A stretch of 64,000 bases of DNA from contig CAVQDO010000023.1 of assembly GCA_963711255.1 (NCBI GenBank), positions 186,001-250,000 of the forward strand, read 5' to 3'. Source of the stretch: GCA-2746365 sp963711255. Lineage in GTDB: Bacteria; Pseudomonadota; Gammaproteobacteria; SZUA-229. The position numbers were made by a program, and so were the translations under genes. Below, in pieces: positions 53,124 through 61,459 of this stretch; position 1 is the first letter of the stretch; each line of letters begins with the position of its first letter. The notes under the pieces are model-generated. The model searched no databases, was not told the origin of the DNA, and saw only the letters and a program-made list of their open reading frames with translations.

Positions 53124-53164
53124 TAAAATGCGCGGTTTCCTGTGACCGAAAGGTCATTTTTGTT
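53124..53164 (+). promoter_or_regulatory. rpsP leader: -10 box and terminator-like hairpin
   Basis: TAAAAT at 53124-53129 could start transcription near 53136. The leader then holds TGACC-GAAA-GGTCA (53143-53156) followed by TTTTTGTTT, which resembles an intrinsic terminator 22 bases before the ribosome binding site. It could attenuate the ribosomal-protein operon or end a preceding transcript. Confidence 0.45.
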
Positions 53165-53185
53165 TAAGAATTTTTGAGAGTAACT

Positions 53186-53437
53186 ATGGTAACTATACGT
53201 TTATCAAGAGGCGGCGCTAAGAAAAAGCCTTTTTATCATATTGATGTGAAAGACTCACGTAGATCTCGTGATGGTCGTTATATTGAACGCCTGGGTTATT
53301 TCAACCCTGGTGCTATCGGTGGAGAGCAGCGTCTGGTGCTTGATCTGGATCGTGTGACACACTGGAAATCAGTCGGTGCACAGACTTCTGAACGTGTTAC
53401 TTCACTGATTAAACAGGCGAAAGTTTCTGCTGCGTAA
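53186..53437 (+). CDS. rpsP: 30S ribosomal protein S16
   Basis: S16 helps assemble the 30S subunit's 5' domain. The start ATG at 53186, behind GAGAG, replaces a TTG 12 bases upstream; the result is 83 residues, MVTIRLSRGGAKKKPFYHI, normal for the family. It is the first gene of the conserved rpsP-rimM-trmD-rplS operon, with a terminator-like hairpin in its leader. Confidence 0.97.
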   Translation: MVTIRLSRGGAKKKPFYHIDVKDSRRSRDGRYIERLGYFNPGAIGGEQRLVLDLDRVTHWKSVGAQTSERVTSLIKQAKVSAA

Positions 53438-53493
53438 TTGATCTTACTGATCATATCCGACTGTTCTCGTTGTTTAAGCATTGTTGAGTAAAC

Positions 53494-54063
53494 ATGAATC
53501 AGCAGGATGAAGCTTCGGAAAAAATTATCCTGGGACGGATTACCGGAGTATACGGAGTTAAAGGCTGGGTCAAGATTTTTTCCTATACTGACCCAATGGA
53601 AGCCATTGTTGACTACAGCCCCTGGTATATTCGGGCTGAAAAAAGAAAGCAGTCACCATGGACAACGGTTAAGTTAAAAGCGGGCAAACGTCATGCTAAA
53701 ACCGTAGTAGCAAAGCTGGAAGGTTGTAACGATCGAGATGCAGCGCAAGCTTATATAGGCACTGAGATTGCAATCGAGAAGAAACAGCTGGAAGCGTTAG
53801 AAGGTGGCAACGAATATTACTGGCGTGAGCTGATCGGCATGCGAGTAGTAAACCAGCAGAATATCGAGCTGGGTAAAGTACAAAGTATATTTGAAACCGG
53901 TGCTAATGATGTGCTGGTTGTGGTCTCGGAGAATGAGGCAGACTCTGAAGGTGAGCCGAAAGAACGCCTGATCCCGTGGACAATGGGACACGCAATAATT
54001 GCAGTGAACCAGGAACAGGGTGTTATTGAAGCAGACTGGGAAGAAGAATGGGATGCCGATTAA
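53494..54063 (+). CDS. rimM: 16S rRNA processing protein RimM
   Basis: RimM helps mature the 3' major domain of 16S rRNA and binds S19. The N-terminal GRITGVYGVKGWVKIFSYTD (about residues 14-33) and the PRC-barrel part (about 107-185, YYWRELIGMRVVN and WTMGHAIIAVNQEQGVIEAD) are present. The 189-residue length matches. Second gene of the rpsP operon, 56 bases after it. Confidence 0.95.
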   Translation: MNQQDEASEKIILGRITGVYGVKGWVKIFSYTDPMEAIVDYSPWYIRAEKRKQSPWTTVKLKAGKRHAKTVVAKLEGCNDRDAAQAYIGTEIAIEKKQLEALEGGNEYYWRELIGMRVVNQQNIELGKVQSIFETGANDVLVVVSENEADSEGEPKERLIPWTMGHAIIAVNQEQGVIEADWEEEWDAD

Positions 54064-54102
54064 GATGCAGGTTTTAAACAGCTGTCATCATAAAACAGCA
54101 TC

Positions 54103-54867
54103 GTGAATATCTGTTTCATTACACTGTTTCCAGAATTAATACAGCAGGCCACCAGTTTTGGCGTGCTGGGTCGAGCGATAAAACAGCAGCAATTAAGCGT
54201 GCAGTGTTTTAATCCAAGAGACTATACGGAAGACAAACATCGCACCGTGGATGACCGGCCTTATGGTGGCGGCCCCGGTATGCTGATGAAAGTTGAGCCA
54301 TTGTATAAAGCGATAATGGCAGCAAAGGATGCAGCAGAAGCAGCAAAAGTGGTTTATATGAGTCCGCAGGGGCAACAGTTAAACCAGCAGATACTTGTTG
54401 ACAGTGCAGCAACAACACAGGATTTGATTTTAATCGCTGGCCGTTATGAAGGTATCGACGAGCGAATTATAGAATTACTGGTCGATGAAGAATGGTCGAT
54501 AGGTGATTATGTATTAAGCGGTGGCGAGTTTGCCGCTATGGTCGTAGTAGATGGCATTGCCCGGTTATTACCGGGGGTGCTGGGTGACGATGATTCTGCC
54601 CTGCAGGATTCATTCATGCAGGGGCTGCTGGATTGCCCGCACTATACACGACCCGAACAGGTTAACGGTCTAAGCGTACCAGAGGTTTTGTTAAGCGGTG
54701 ACCATCAGGCAATTCAGCGCTGGCGTTTAAAGCAGTCGCTGGGACGTACCTGGTTAAGAAGGCCGGACCTGCTGGAGGCATCAAAAAAAGATGCATCACG
54801 TTGGGATGATGAAAAAGCCGGGTTGCTGGCTGAGTACATGGCCGAGCTTGAAGACTTGCAGCAATGA
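54103..54867 (+). CDS. trmD: tRNA (guanine-N1)-methyltransferase
   Basis: TrmD adds a methyl group to N1 of G37 in tRNAs that read CNN codons, using S-adenosylmethionine bound in a trefoil knot. Markers are DDRPYGGGPGMLM (about residues 50-62), AGRYEGIDERI and SIGDYVLSGGEFAAM. The GTG start at 54103 gives MNICFITLFPEL, which is standard. Length 254. Third gene of the rpsP operon. Confidence 0.97.
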   Translation: MNICFITLFPELIQQATSFGVLGRAIKQQQLSVQCFNPRDYTEDKHRTVDDRPYGGGPGMLMKVEPLYKAIMAAKDAAEAAKVVYMSPQGQQLNQQILVDSAATTQDLILIAGRYEGIDERIIELLVDEEWSIGDYVLSGGEFAAMVVVDGIARLLPGVLGDDDSALQDSFMQGLLDCPHYTRPEQVNGLSVPEVLLSGDHQAIQRWRLKQSLGRTWLRRPDLLEASKKDASRWDDEKAGLLAEYMAELEDLQQ

Positions 54868-54946
54868 ACACTGGCAACAGTGAAGATAGGCAACACTAAT
54901 TAATTTTTAAAATTTTAGATTTAGGGCGCGAAAGCGGAGTAAAGAT

Positions 54947-55309
54947 ATGAGTAACATAATTCAACAGCTTGAAGCTGAACAAATGACACGTGAAGTGCCA
55001 GCGTTCTATCCTGGTGACACAATAGTTGTACAGGTGCGTGTGAAGGAAGGTGAGCGCGAGCGTTTACAGGCTTTCGAAGGCGTCGTTATTGCTAAACGTA
55101 ACCGTGGGCTACACTCTGCATTTACCGTTCGTAAAATGTCTCATGGTGAAGGCGTTGAGCGTGTATTCCAGACATACAGTCATGCGATTGCAGAAATCAC
55201 AGTTAAACGCAGCGGTAAAGTCCGTCGCGCTAAACTTTACTACCTGCGTGGCAGAACTGGTAAGTCAGCACGTATTACCGAAAAGCTTAAACTGGCTGAT
55301 AAGAAATAA
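54947..55309 (+). CDS. rplS: 50S ribosomal protein L19
   Basis: L19 sits at the interface of the 50S and 30S subunits. The 120-residue protein has FYPGDTIVVQVRVKEGERER and RSGKVRRAKLYYLRGRTGKS, the family signatures. Last gene of the rpsP-rimM-trmD-rplS operon and directly followed by an intrinsic terminator. Confidence 0.97.
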   Translation: MSNIIQQLEAEQMTREVPAFYPGDTIVVQVRVKEGERERLQAFEGVVIAKRNRGLHSAFTVRKMSHGEGVERVFQTYSHAIAEITVKRSGKVRRAKLYYLRGRTGKSARITEKLKLADKK

Positions 55310-55334
55310 TAGCCGGCTAAACTTTAAAGTTTTG

Positions 55335-55368
55335 AAAAAAAGCAGTGCATTTGTACTGCTTTTTTTTT
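55335..55368 (+). terminator. Rho-independent terminator of the rpsP operon
   Basis: AAGCAGTGC-ATTT-GTACTGCTT with an A-run before and nine T after. It lies 25 bases after the rplS stop and could act in both directions. Confidence 0.9.
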
Positions 55369-55385
55369 GTTAGAAGATTATTCAC

Positions 55386-55495
55386 CGCAGATTAGGGCAG
55401 GACGCCCGTAAGTAGAGTAACGCATACTGCCATGGATGGCAGGTAGTAGAACAATGCAGGAGCTATTGTCGAGGAGCAGTTACCGAGACGCAGAG
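55386..55495. repeat. 110-base structured repeat, copy B
   Basis: Same element as 46463-46572. Here the left flank reads CACCGCAG and the right end runs into ACCGAGACGCAGAG, as if the element had been inserted into the left arm of a palindrome of the 20835-20921 family with a short duplication of ACCG-AG. Confidence 0.85.
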
Positions 55496-55560
55496 AAAGC
55501 TTGTTAAACTTTTAAAAACGATAAGCTATTTTTTCTCCGCGACCTCTGCGCCTCAGCGGT
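55482..55560. repeat. Interrupted palindrome, copy 5
   Basis: ACCGAGACGCAGAG on the left and CTCCGCGACCTCTGCGCCTC-AGCGGT on the right. It follows the 110-base repeat directly, upstream of the 666-residue exported protein gene. Confidence 0.78.
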
Positions 55561-55628
55561 AAAAACAGCTTTTAGTGTATGATTCTCCTCACGACTGATA
55601 ATATCAACAAAAATCACAGGCTGCTGTA

Positions 55629-57629
55629 ATGCATACCATTTTTACTGCTTTTTTATTGCTGCTGATAAGCGGCGCAAGCTGGGCTGAACAAAAGCAGGCG
55701 GCGCCCGTTAATATTGCGGAAACTAAAAATACAGATAAGCCTGCCGCAAACGTTTTACCTGTGGCAGCACAGGAACCGGTATCGGCAGCTGACAGCACTG
55801 CCACTAATAAACCGGCTGCTAATACAACGGGTCGCATTGCAGAAATCAAAAAACAATCTGTTACCTTTGAATCCCTGGAACAGATGAATCAGCTGATTAA
55901 GCTGGGTGTTCCAGCACTGGCACTCAGCCTGCTGGAAGGTGAGCAAAAAAAGCGGCCAAACTTCAGTGCAGACTGGTATGCCTTCGAATATAAACGTATC
56001 GTTTTACTGTCAGCACTGGAACAATGGGATGACATCATTTCTCGTACGCAATGGCTGTTTGATGAAGCACAGCGCGAAGGGCGTATTACACGACAGATTC
56101 GTTTGTGGTTTGAAACACAGCAAATTATTGCCCGCTTACAGTTAAAACAAAGTGAGCAGGCCCTGGCTCAATTGCAGGTTCTTTTATGGCAGTCGCAGCC
56201 TGAGCAGCGTGATGAGTCACTGCCGGCAGTATGGCGCCGACTGGTAATACGGACTTATCTGCAACTGCATAATGACGACGATGCGCGCAGGGCGCTACTT
56301 AAATACGAGCGTGATTATCAAACGGATGAGGCCGATATTGACTGGATATTACTGCAGGCGCAGGTATTGCTGAACACGAGCCGTCCGCAACAGGCGATAA
56401 AGCTTCTGGAAAAAATTCCGCATGAAAATGCGATTGATGTTGAAGCTCTGCTGCTGATCGCTCAATTGCAGAGTAAGCCTCAACTTGCAAAGAAAATAAA
56501 TCAGCAGATGCGAGAGCAGCTTGACGGCAAGGTATTAAGCCGGTCTGCGCGCTGGGCTTATTCTTATGTCGCTTATTCAGCAGCAAAATTATTAAATGAT
56601 CAGGCAGCACAGGTGCTCAACCTGGAGGCGATGCTGTCACTCAATCTAAAGTCCCCCGTGTTTGAAGATAATTACCAGGTAAGCGCTAATGACCTCTGGG
56701 CTTTATATAATAAACTGGGTTTAAGTATCGCCAATGAACACGGCCTGTTATTCGGTAATGATGAGCAGTGGCAGAAGTTATCTGCCGGTATGGTTAAAAA
56801 GCAGCCTGAAAATGCCCTGTATTTAAACGCAGCACTGGTTTTGCATACGGCAAATTTTGAAACACAAAAACAGCAGCATAAAATCATTGTGAAAATTATC
56901 GAGCTGCGAAAAAACGGGCTGGAACTAATCAAGCAGCTCTATCTGCATAGCGATAAAGTCAGTGACGTCAATGTGCTGCCCGATGAAGTGCGTTACCGGC
57001 TGGTGGATTATGCCTTGTCTGAAGGCGATTATTTCGAAGCCGCTACCTTGATGAAAAGCCTGGCAGAGCCGCCACAGGGAAAAACCCTGTTTGACTGGCG
57101 CATGCGTAAGGCACGAGTGCTGATATTGCAGGGTGAATACGTTCAGAGTGAAAATATAATACGCAAAACCTTTGCCGAAAAGCCAAAAATCACACGAGCC
57201 GAGCTGGATCGTTTTATCCAGGTGGTATTTGATTTTCAAACTGTGCAGCAGCATCAGCAGGCAATCAAGCTGTTCGATTTGCTGTACTTTAAAGGCCTGG
57301 ATGAGAAGCTAAAAAGAGAAATCTATTTCTGGAAAGCGGAGTCCTATTTTTCACTGCAAGAATATGATCGCGCAGCGCTGTTTTACCTTGAGTCTGCCCG
57401 AGCGGTGGCAGATGGAAATAATGACCTGTGGGCGCAGTCGGCTCGATTTAAAGCAGGTAATGCGCTGATTCTGGGCGAGATTTATGACGATGCAGTAAAA
57501 GTATTATCTGAGCTGTTACAGGTAACCGCCAGCGAGTCTCGCAAGGCATTAATTAGTCAGAACCTGCAAAAGATACGTCTGCTAAAAAGTGCGCAGAAAA
57601 AAGACAGTCCCCTGCCTGAAACACGCTAA
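55629..57629 (+). CDS. Large exported helical-repeat protein
   Basis: A signal peptide (MHTIFTAFLLLLISGASWAE, cleaved after about residue 19) precedes a low-complexity Ala/Pro/Thr linker (about 20-70) and then about 580 residues of amphipathic helices in a tetratricopeptide-like arrangement, e.g. LIKLGVPALALSLLEGEQKK, ARRALLKYERDYQTDEADID, and FYLESARAVADGNNDLWAQS. Such proteins act as periplasmic scaffolds; no catalytic motif is visible, so the function is unknown. It lies between the rpsP operon and htpG on the same strand, with its own upstream sequence behind the palindromic repeats. Confidence 0.72.
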   Translation: MHTIFTAFLLLLISGASWAEQKQAAPVNIAETKNTDKPAANVLPVAAQEPVSAADSTATNKPAANTTGRIAEIKKQSVTFESLEQMNQLIKLGVPALALSLLEGEQKKRPNFSADWYAFEYKRIVLLSALEQWDDIISRTQWLFDEAQREGRITRQIRLWFETQQIIARLQLKQSEQALAQLQVLLWQSQPEQRDESLPAVWRRLVIRTYLQLHNDDDARRALLKYERDYQTDEADIDWILLQAQVLLNTSRPQQAIKLLEKIPHENAIDVEALLLIAQLQSKPQLAKKINQQMREQLDGKVLSRSARWAYSYVAYSAAKLLNDQAAQVLNLEAMLSLNLKSPVFEDNYQVSANDLWALYNKLGLSIANEHGLLFGNDEQWQKLSAGMVKKQPENALYLNAALVLHTANFETQKQQHKIIVKIIELRKNGLELIKQLYLHSDKVSDVNVLPDEVRYRLVDYALSEGDYFEAATLMKSLAEPPQGKTLFDWRMRKARVLILQGEYVQSENIIRKTFAEKPKITRAELDRFIQVVFDFQTVQQHQQAIKLFDLLYFKGLDEKLKREIYFWKAESYFSLQEYDRAALFYLESARAVADGNNDLWAQSARFKAGNALILGEIYDDAVKVLSELLQVTASESRKALISQNLQKIRLLKSAQKKDSPLPETR

Positions 57630-57658
57630 GAAAAACCCCGAAATTTCTGGAATCTGCG

Positions 57659-57686
57659 CTTGATAACTGCAGATTTATCCCCACAT
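57659..57686 (+). promoter_or_regulatory. Sigma-32 heat-shock promoter of htpG
   Basis: CTTGATA at 57659-57665 and CCCCACAT at 57679-57686, 13 bases apart, match the sigma-32 consensus CTTGAAA / CCCCATNT. It lies 50 bases before the htpG ATG, so htpG is likely heat-shock controlled. Confidence 0.8.
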
Positions 57687-57736
57687 TAAGCAACAATAAC
57701 TAAACCCTTAATAATTTCTGTATTTTGGAGCAATTT

Positions 57737-59641
57737 ATGAGTGTAGAAGCCAGTAAAGAAACCCTCGAATTTCAAACCGAAGCCCGTCAAATCCTGCATT
57801 TGATGACCCATTCACTGTATTCAAACAAGGAAATCTTCCTGCGCGAACTGGTTTCCAATGCTTCTGATGCCTGTGACAAGCTGCGTTTTGAAGCCATTGC
57901 AGACGACAGTCTGTACGGTGAAGATTCTGAACTGGCGATAACGGTTGAATATGATGATGAAGCAAAAACCATCAGCATAATCGATAATGGTATCGGTATG
58001 TCGCGTCAGGAAGTCATTGATAATGTCGGCACCATTGCCAGCTCGGGTACCAGAAAATTCCTTGACGCCATGAGCGGCGACCAGGCCAAAGACGCCCAGA
58101 TGATTGGCCAGTTTGGTGTTGGTTTTTACTCCAGCTTTATTGTTGCCGATAAAGTAACACTGGAAACACGCCGCGCCGGCGCTTCCGCTGAAGAAGCGGT
58201 TCGCTGGGAATCAGATGGCGAGGGCAGCTTCTCACTGGAAACTATTGAAAAAGAAACCCGTGGTACCCGCGTTGTATTGCACCTGAAGGAAGGCGAAGCT
58301 GAATTTGCCAGCCCTCATCGTCTGAAATCAATTATTAAACAATATTCCGACCATATCTCTATTCCTGTACTCATGACTGAAGAAGAAATGGATGATGAAG
58401 GCAAGCCAAAAGAAGATGAAGATGGAAATGTTGTTACAAAATTAGAGCGTGTCAATACTGCCGCAGCATTATGGGCGCGTGATAAAAGTGATATTAGCGA
58501 TGAAGAGTACACGGAGTTTTATAAGCACGTCAGCCTGGATTTTGCCGATCCACTTACCTGGACGCACTCAAAGGTTGAAGGCAACCAGAGTTATACTTCT
58601 TTACTATATGTACCGACTAATCCACCGTTTGATCTATTCGACCGCGACCACAAGCGCGGTGTAAAGCTGTATGTGAAACGTATTTTTATTATGGATGAAG
58701 CTGAGCAGCTGATGCCTAATTACCTGCGTTTTGTTAAAGGGGTAATTGATTCTGACGATTTACCGTTAAACGTGTCACGTGAAATCTTACAGCAGAACAA
58801 GGTGATTGATCGTATTCGTGGTGCTTCTGTGAAGAAGGTGCTGGGTCTGCTCGAAGCAATGCTGAAGAACGACAGGGAGAAATACGCTACTTTCTGGAAG
58901 TCATTCGGCCAGGTGTTGAAAGAAGGTCCTATCGAAGATATGGCGAATAAGGAACGTATTGCAAAACTGTTGTGGTTCGCCAGCACGCATAATGACAGCG
59001 ATGAGCAGAATATAACCTTCGAAGAATACATTTCCCGCATGCCAGAAACGCAGGACAAGATTTATTATATTGTTGCTGATAATTACACCGCAGCAAAAAA
59101 TAGCCCACATCTTGAAGTATTCAGGAAGAAGGGCATTGAAGTGCTGTTGCTAAGTGACCGTGTCGATGAATGGCTGGTTTCTCACCTGACAGAAGTAGAC
59201 GGTAAAAAACTGCAGTCAGTGGCTCGCGGTACACTGGATATCGACGAGGAAGAAGATAAGGCTGTTATTGAAGAAACAGAAAAATCATTCTCATCTGTTA
59301 TCGAGCACAGCAAAAAAGTGCTGGAGGGCAAGGTTAGTGATATTCGTCTATCAAAGCGTTTAACCGATTCTCCTTCATGCCTGGTATTAAATGAACACGA
59401 CATGAGTGCCCAGATGCAGCAGATTATGGAAGCTGCAGGGCAGTATGTGCCCAAAGCAGAACCGACTCTGGAGTTAAACCCTGAGCACGATCTGGTGAAA
59501 AAACTTAATGATATAAACGATGATGAGCTGTTTGAAGACTATGCTAACCTGTTGTTTGAGCAGGCACAGCTGGCCGCCGGTGCGCCGCTGGACGATGCCG
59601 CTGGTTTCGTTAAGCGGGTGAATAAATTATTAGCTGGCTAG
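57737..59641 (+). CDS. htpG: Chaperone HtpG (Hsp90)
   Basis: HtpG is the cytoplasmic Hsp90 chaperone. ATG 57737 behind TTGGAG was chosen over an upstream in-frame start. The GHKL ATP-binding domain shows ELVSNASDACDKLRF, DNGIGMSRQEV and GQFGVGFYSSFIVADKV (residues about 35-130); the middle domain has GVVDSDDLPLNVSREILQ-like residues (seen as KGVIDSDDLPLNVSREIL); the C-terminus is a dimerisation domain. Length 634 is close to E. coli (624). Preceded by a sigma-32 promoter and followed by a hairpin. Confidence 0.97.
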   Translation: MSVEASKETLEFQTEARQILHLMTHSLYSNKEIFLRELVSNASDACDKLRFEAIADDSLYGEDSELAITVEYDDEAKTISIIDNGIGMSRQEVIDNVGTIASSGTRKFLDAMSGDQAKDAQMIGQFGVGFYSSFIVADKVTLETRRAGASAEEAVRWESDGEGSFSLETIEKETRGTRVVLHLKEGEAEFASPHRLKSIIKQYSDHISIPVLMTEEEMDDEGKPKEDEDGNVVTKLERVNTAAALWARDKSDISDEEYTEFYKHVSLDFADPLTWTHSKVEGNQSYTSLLYVPTNPPFDLFDRDHKRGVKLYVKRIFIMDEAEQLMPNYLRFVKGVIDSDDLPLNVSREILQQNKVIDRIRGASVKKVLGLLEAMLKNDREKYATFWKSFGQVLKEGPIEDMANKERIAKLLWFASTHNDSDEQNITFEEYISRMPETQDKIYYIVADNYTAAKNSPHLEVFRKKGIEVLLLSDRVDEWLVSHLTEVDGKKLQSVARGTLDIDEEEDKAVIEETEKSFSSVIEHSKKVLEGKVSDIRLSKRLTDSPSCLVLNEHDMSAQMQQIMEAAGQYVPKAEPTLELNPEHDLVKKLNDINDDELFEDYANLLFEQAQLAAGAPLDDAAGFVKRVNKLLAG

Positions 59642-59646
59642 ATAGT

Positions 59647-59685
59647 TGACTGCCAGGGATGACTGCCAGGGTTGACGGCCAGGGC
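59647..59685 (+). repeat. 13-base tandem repeat, three units
   Basis: TGACTGCCAGGG plus one base, repeated three times right after the htpG stop codon, the third copy with one change (TGACGGCCAGGG). Confidence 0.8.
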
Positions 59686-59707
59686 AGCAGGATAATGTTT
59701 CGAAATT

Positions 59708-59749
59708 CGGGAAAGCTTTTATGTGCTGAAAGGCCTTAAGGCTTTCCCG
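59708..59749 (+). terminator. Hairpin after htpG
   Basis: CGGGAAAGC (59708-59716) pairs with GCTTTCCCG (59741-59749), with a smaller palindrome AAGGCCTT in the loop, followed by CTTTTCG. Confidence 0.6.
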
Positions 59750-59894
59750 CTTTTCGTTAACAGTCAGAGAAATCATCGTTATTTTTTCTGATTTAAGACT
59801 GCCTATAAATGCTGGAAAAGTAGTACGTTTTTCAGTTTTCTTTTTCAAATACCTCAAAAAAACCGCATCAGTAACTATACTTGTTGCAGTTTAA

Positions 59895-60917
59895 ATGTCC
59901 GCTAAAAGGTCCCGTCAAAGCGGGCCCGCCAAAAAAGGTTCACCCAAAAGTATAATGTTTCCAGCTAAGATATTGATATTTATAGTCGCACTTGGCCTGG
60001 TGCCAGTCATTGCTGATGCAAAAGAAGTCTATGATTCTGAAATACGATTTTTACATGTGCAAAAAGGACAGACACTGCATAACATCGTAAAACGCCTGTA
60101 CCCGGACCGGGTAAAAGACTGGCCAGGAATAACCAGTGATATCGTACGGCAAAATCCACACGCTTTTATCAATAATGACCCTACCCGTATGAAAGCCAAC
60201 GTTCGCCTGCAGTTGCCCAGGAAAGTTGTGGTTCGATCCACGCCACTTGAAAAGGCCGTCAGGAAACAGGTAGGCACTGTCGATGAAAGTGAAGGCAGTG
60301 TTATTGCAGTTGATAAAAGAAAAGTGTCACGCAAGCTGAAGAAAGACTCGCCTGTTTATCTTGGTGATAAAGTGGTCACCGGTGAAACCGGCTATGTTCG
60401 TCTTCGTATGATTGATGATGCTGTACTCGATCTGCGGTGTTTCAGTATCATGGTTATTGAAGAATATGCATTAAATACAAGCAACCGTCGCAGTATCCTG
60501 AACTTGCTGCAGGGCAGTTTAAAGAAGGTTACCGGTAAAATAGGCAAGCTGACAGAAGATGTTTACGAACTGCGAACTCCTGTTGCCAGTGTTGGCGTTC
60601 GGGGCACCGAGTATGCATTAAGAGTATTTCAATCGAAAGGTTGTGGCGGTACTATAGATGCGGATGACGGGTTTTACCTTGAGGTAATCAAAGGTCTGGT
60701 CGATGTGCACAATGAGGCTGGCAAAGGGGTTTATGCAAAGGGTGATGTGGCCTATGTTGCGTTGCCCGAAACGGCACCGGTAAAAGCCAGGGTCAAGCCC
60801 GGAGTCATTAAGCCGTTGGTTAAAACCGAAGTTAAACAACCGGAACCCGAACCGGAAGAAAGCAGCAGCTTCTGGTGGTGGTTACTCGGTGCAGTCGGAA
60901 TTGCACTATTAATCTAA
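59895..60917 (+). CDS. LysM-FecR domain envelope protein
   Basis: A basic N-terminus and a hydrophobic segment (about residues 22-42, PAKILIFIVALGLVPVIADA) act as a signal. A LysM-like stretch follows (FLHVQKGQTLHNIVKRLYPD, about 52-71), then the FecR domain (about 135-250, with SPVYLGDKVVTGETGYVRLR and VASVGVRGTEYALRVFQSKG). A Pro/Glu-rich linker precedes a C-terminal membrane helix, FWWWLLGAVGIALLI. FecR domains relay signals across the envelope; this one has no sigma-factor gene next to it, so its partner is unknown. Length 340. Confidence 0.72.
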   Translation: MSAKRSRQSGPAKKGSPKSIMFPAKILIFIVALGLVPVIADAKEVYDSEIRFLHVQKGQTLHNIVKRLYPDRVKDWPGITSDIVRQNPHAFINNDPTRMKANVRLQLPRKVVVRSTPLEKAVRKQVGTVDESEGSVIAVDKRKVSRKLKKDSPVYLGDKVVTGETGYVRLRMIDDAVLDLRCFSIMVIEEYALNTSNRRSILNLLQGSLKKVTGKIGKLTEDVYELRTPVASVGVRGTEYALRVFQSKGCGGTIDADDGFYLEVIKGLVDVHNEAGKGVYAKGDVAYVALPETAPVKARVKPGVIKPLVKTEVKQPEPEPEESSSFWWWLLGAVGIALLI

Positions 60918-60923
60918 CTGGTG

Positions 60924-61025
60924 CGCTAAAATCGTTCCCGACAATTTTCAGCATACACTCCATCCATGGAGATACGCTAAAATTGTTCCTGACAATTTTC
61001 AGCATACACTCCATCCATGGAGATA
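60924..61025 (+). repeat. 51-base tandem duplication spanning the hslR start
   Basis: Two copies of 51 bases, 60924-60974 and 60975-61025, differ at only two positions. Each includes CGCTAAAAT, CAATTTTCAGC and the start ATGGAGATA. The second copy's ATG opens hslR. The first copy's ATG reads Met-Glu-Ile-Arg-stop, a four-codon frame. Confidence 0.92.
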
Positions 61026-61415
61026 ACGGTGGCGATCGAAGAAGGCAGAATTGACAAATGGTTATGGGCTTCCCGTTTTTTTAAAACGCGATCCCAGGCC
61101 AGCACCGCGGTTAATGGCGGTAAAGTACATTTAAACGGTCACCGGGTTAAAGCGGGGCGATTATTAAAAGTCGGAGACCTGTTGTCCATACAGAAAGACA
61201 GTGTGCTGTTTGAAATAACCGTTCGCGCTATCAACAAAACCCGGCGGCCTGCCAGGGAAGCCTGCCTGACCTACGAAGAATCGGAGCAAAGCAGGTTGCG
61301 ACGTGAGCAGGAAAAAGAAATGAAAAGGCTGGCATCTGCATCGCGGCCAGTGCCCGCAGGAAAACCGGGTAAACGCGAACGTGAACAGTTAAGACAGTTT
61401 AAACAAAAAGAGTAA
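61017..61415 (+). CDS. hslR: Ribosome-associated heat shock protein Hsp15
   Basis: Hsp15 binds free 50S subunits that carry a nascent chain and helps recycle them after heat stress. The S4 RNA-binding domain is in residues about 9-70 (RIDKWLWASRFFKTRSQAST, and GHRVKAGRLLKVGD). The C-terminal third is a basic helix. Length 132 matches E. coli HslR (133). Its 5' end lies in a 51-base tandem duplication. No sigma-32 box was seen upstream. Confidence 0.9.
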   Translation: MEITVAIEEGRIDKWLWASRFFKTRSQASTAVNGGKVHLNGHRVKAGRLLKVGDLLSIQKDSVLFEITVRAINKTRRPAREACLTYEESEQSRLRREQEKEMKRLASASRPVPAGKPGKREREQLRQFKQKE

Positions 61416-61459
61416 TATAAGGCACTGGCAGAAACCTCTATTATTCAGCGAACGGAGCT

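Noticed and set aside
20835..55560. CRISPR array made of the repeated palindromes
   Set aside because: The copies are far apart, lie singly between genes, and there are no spacers or cas genes.
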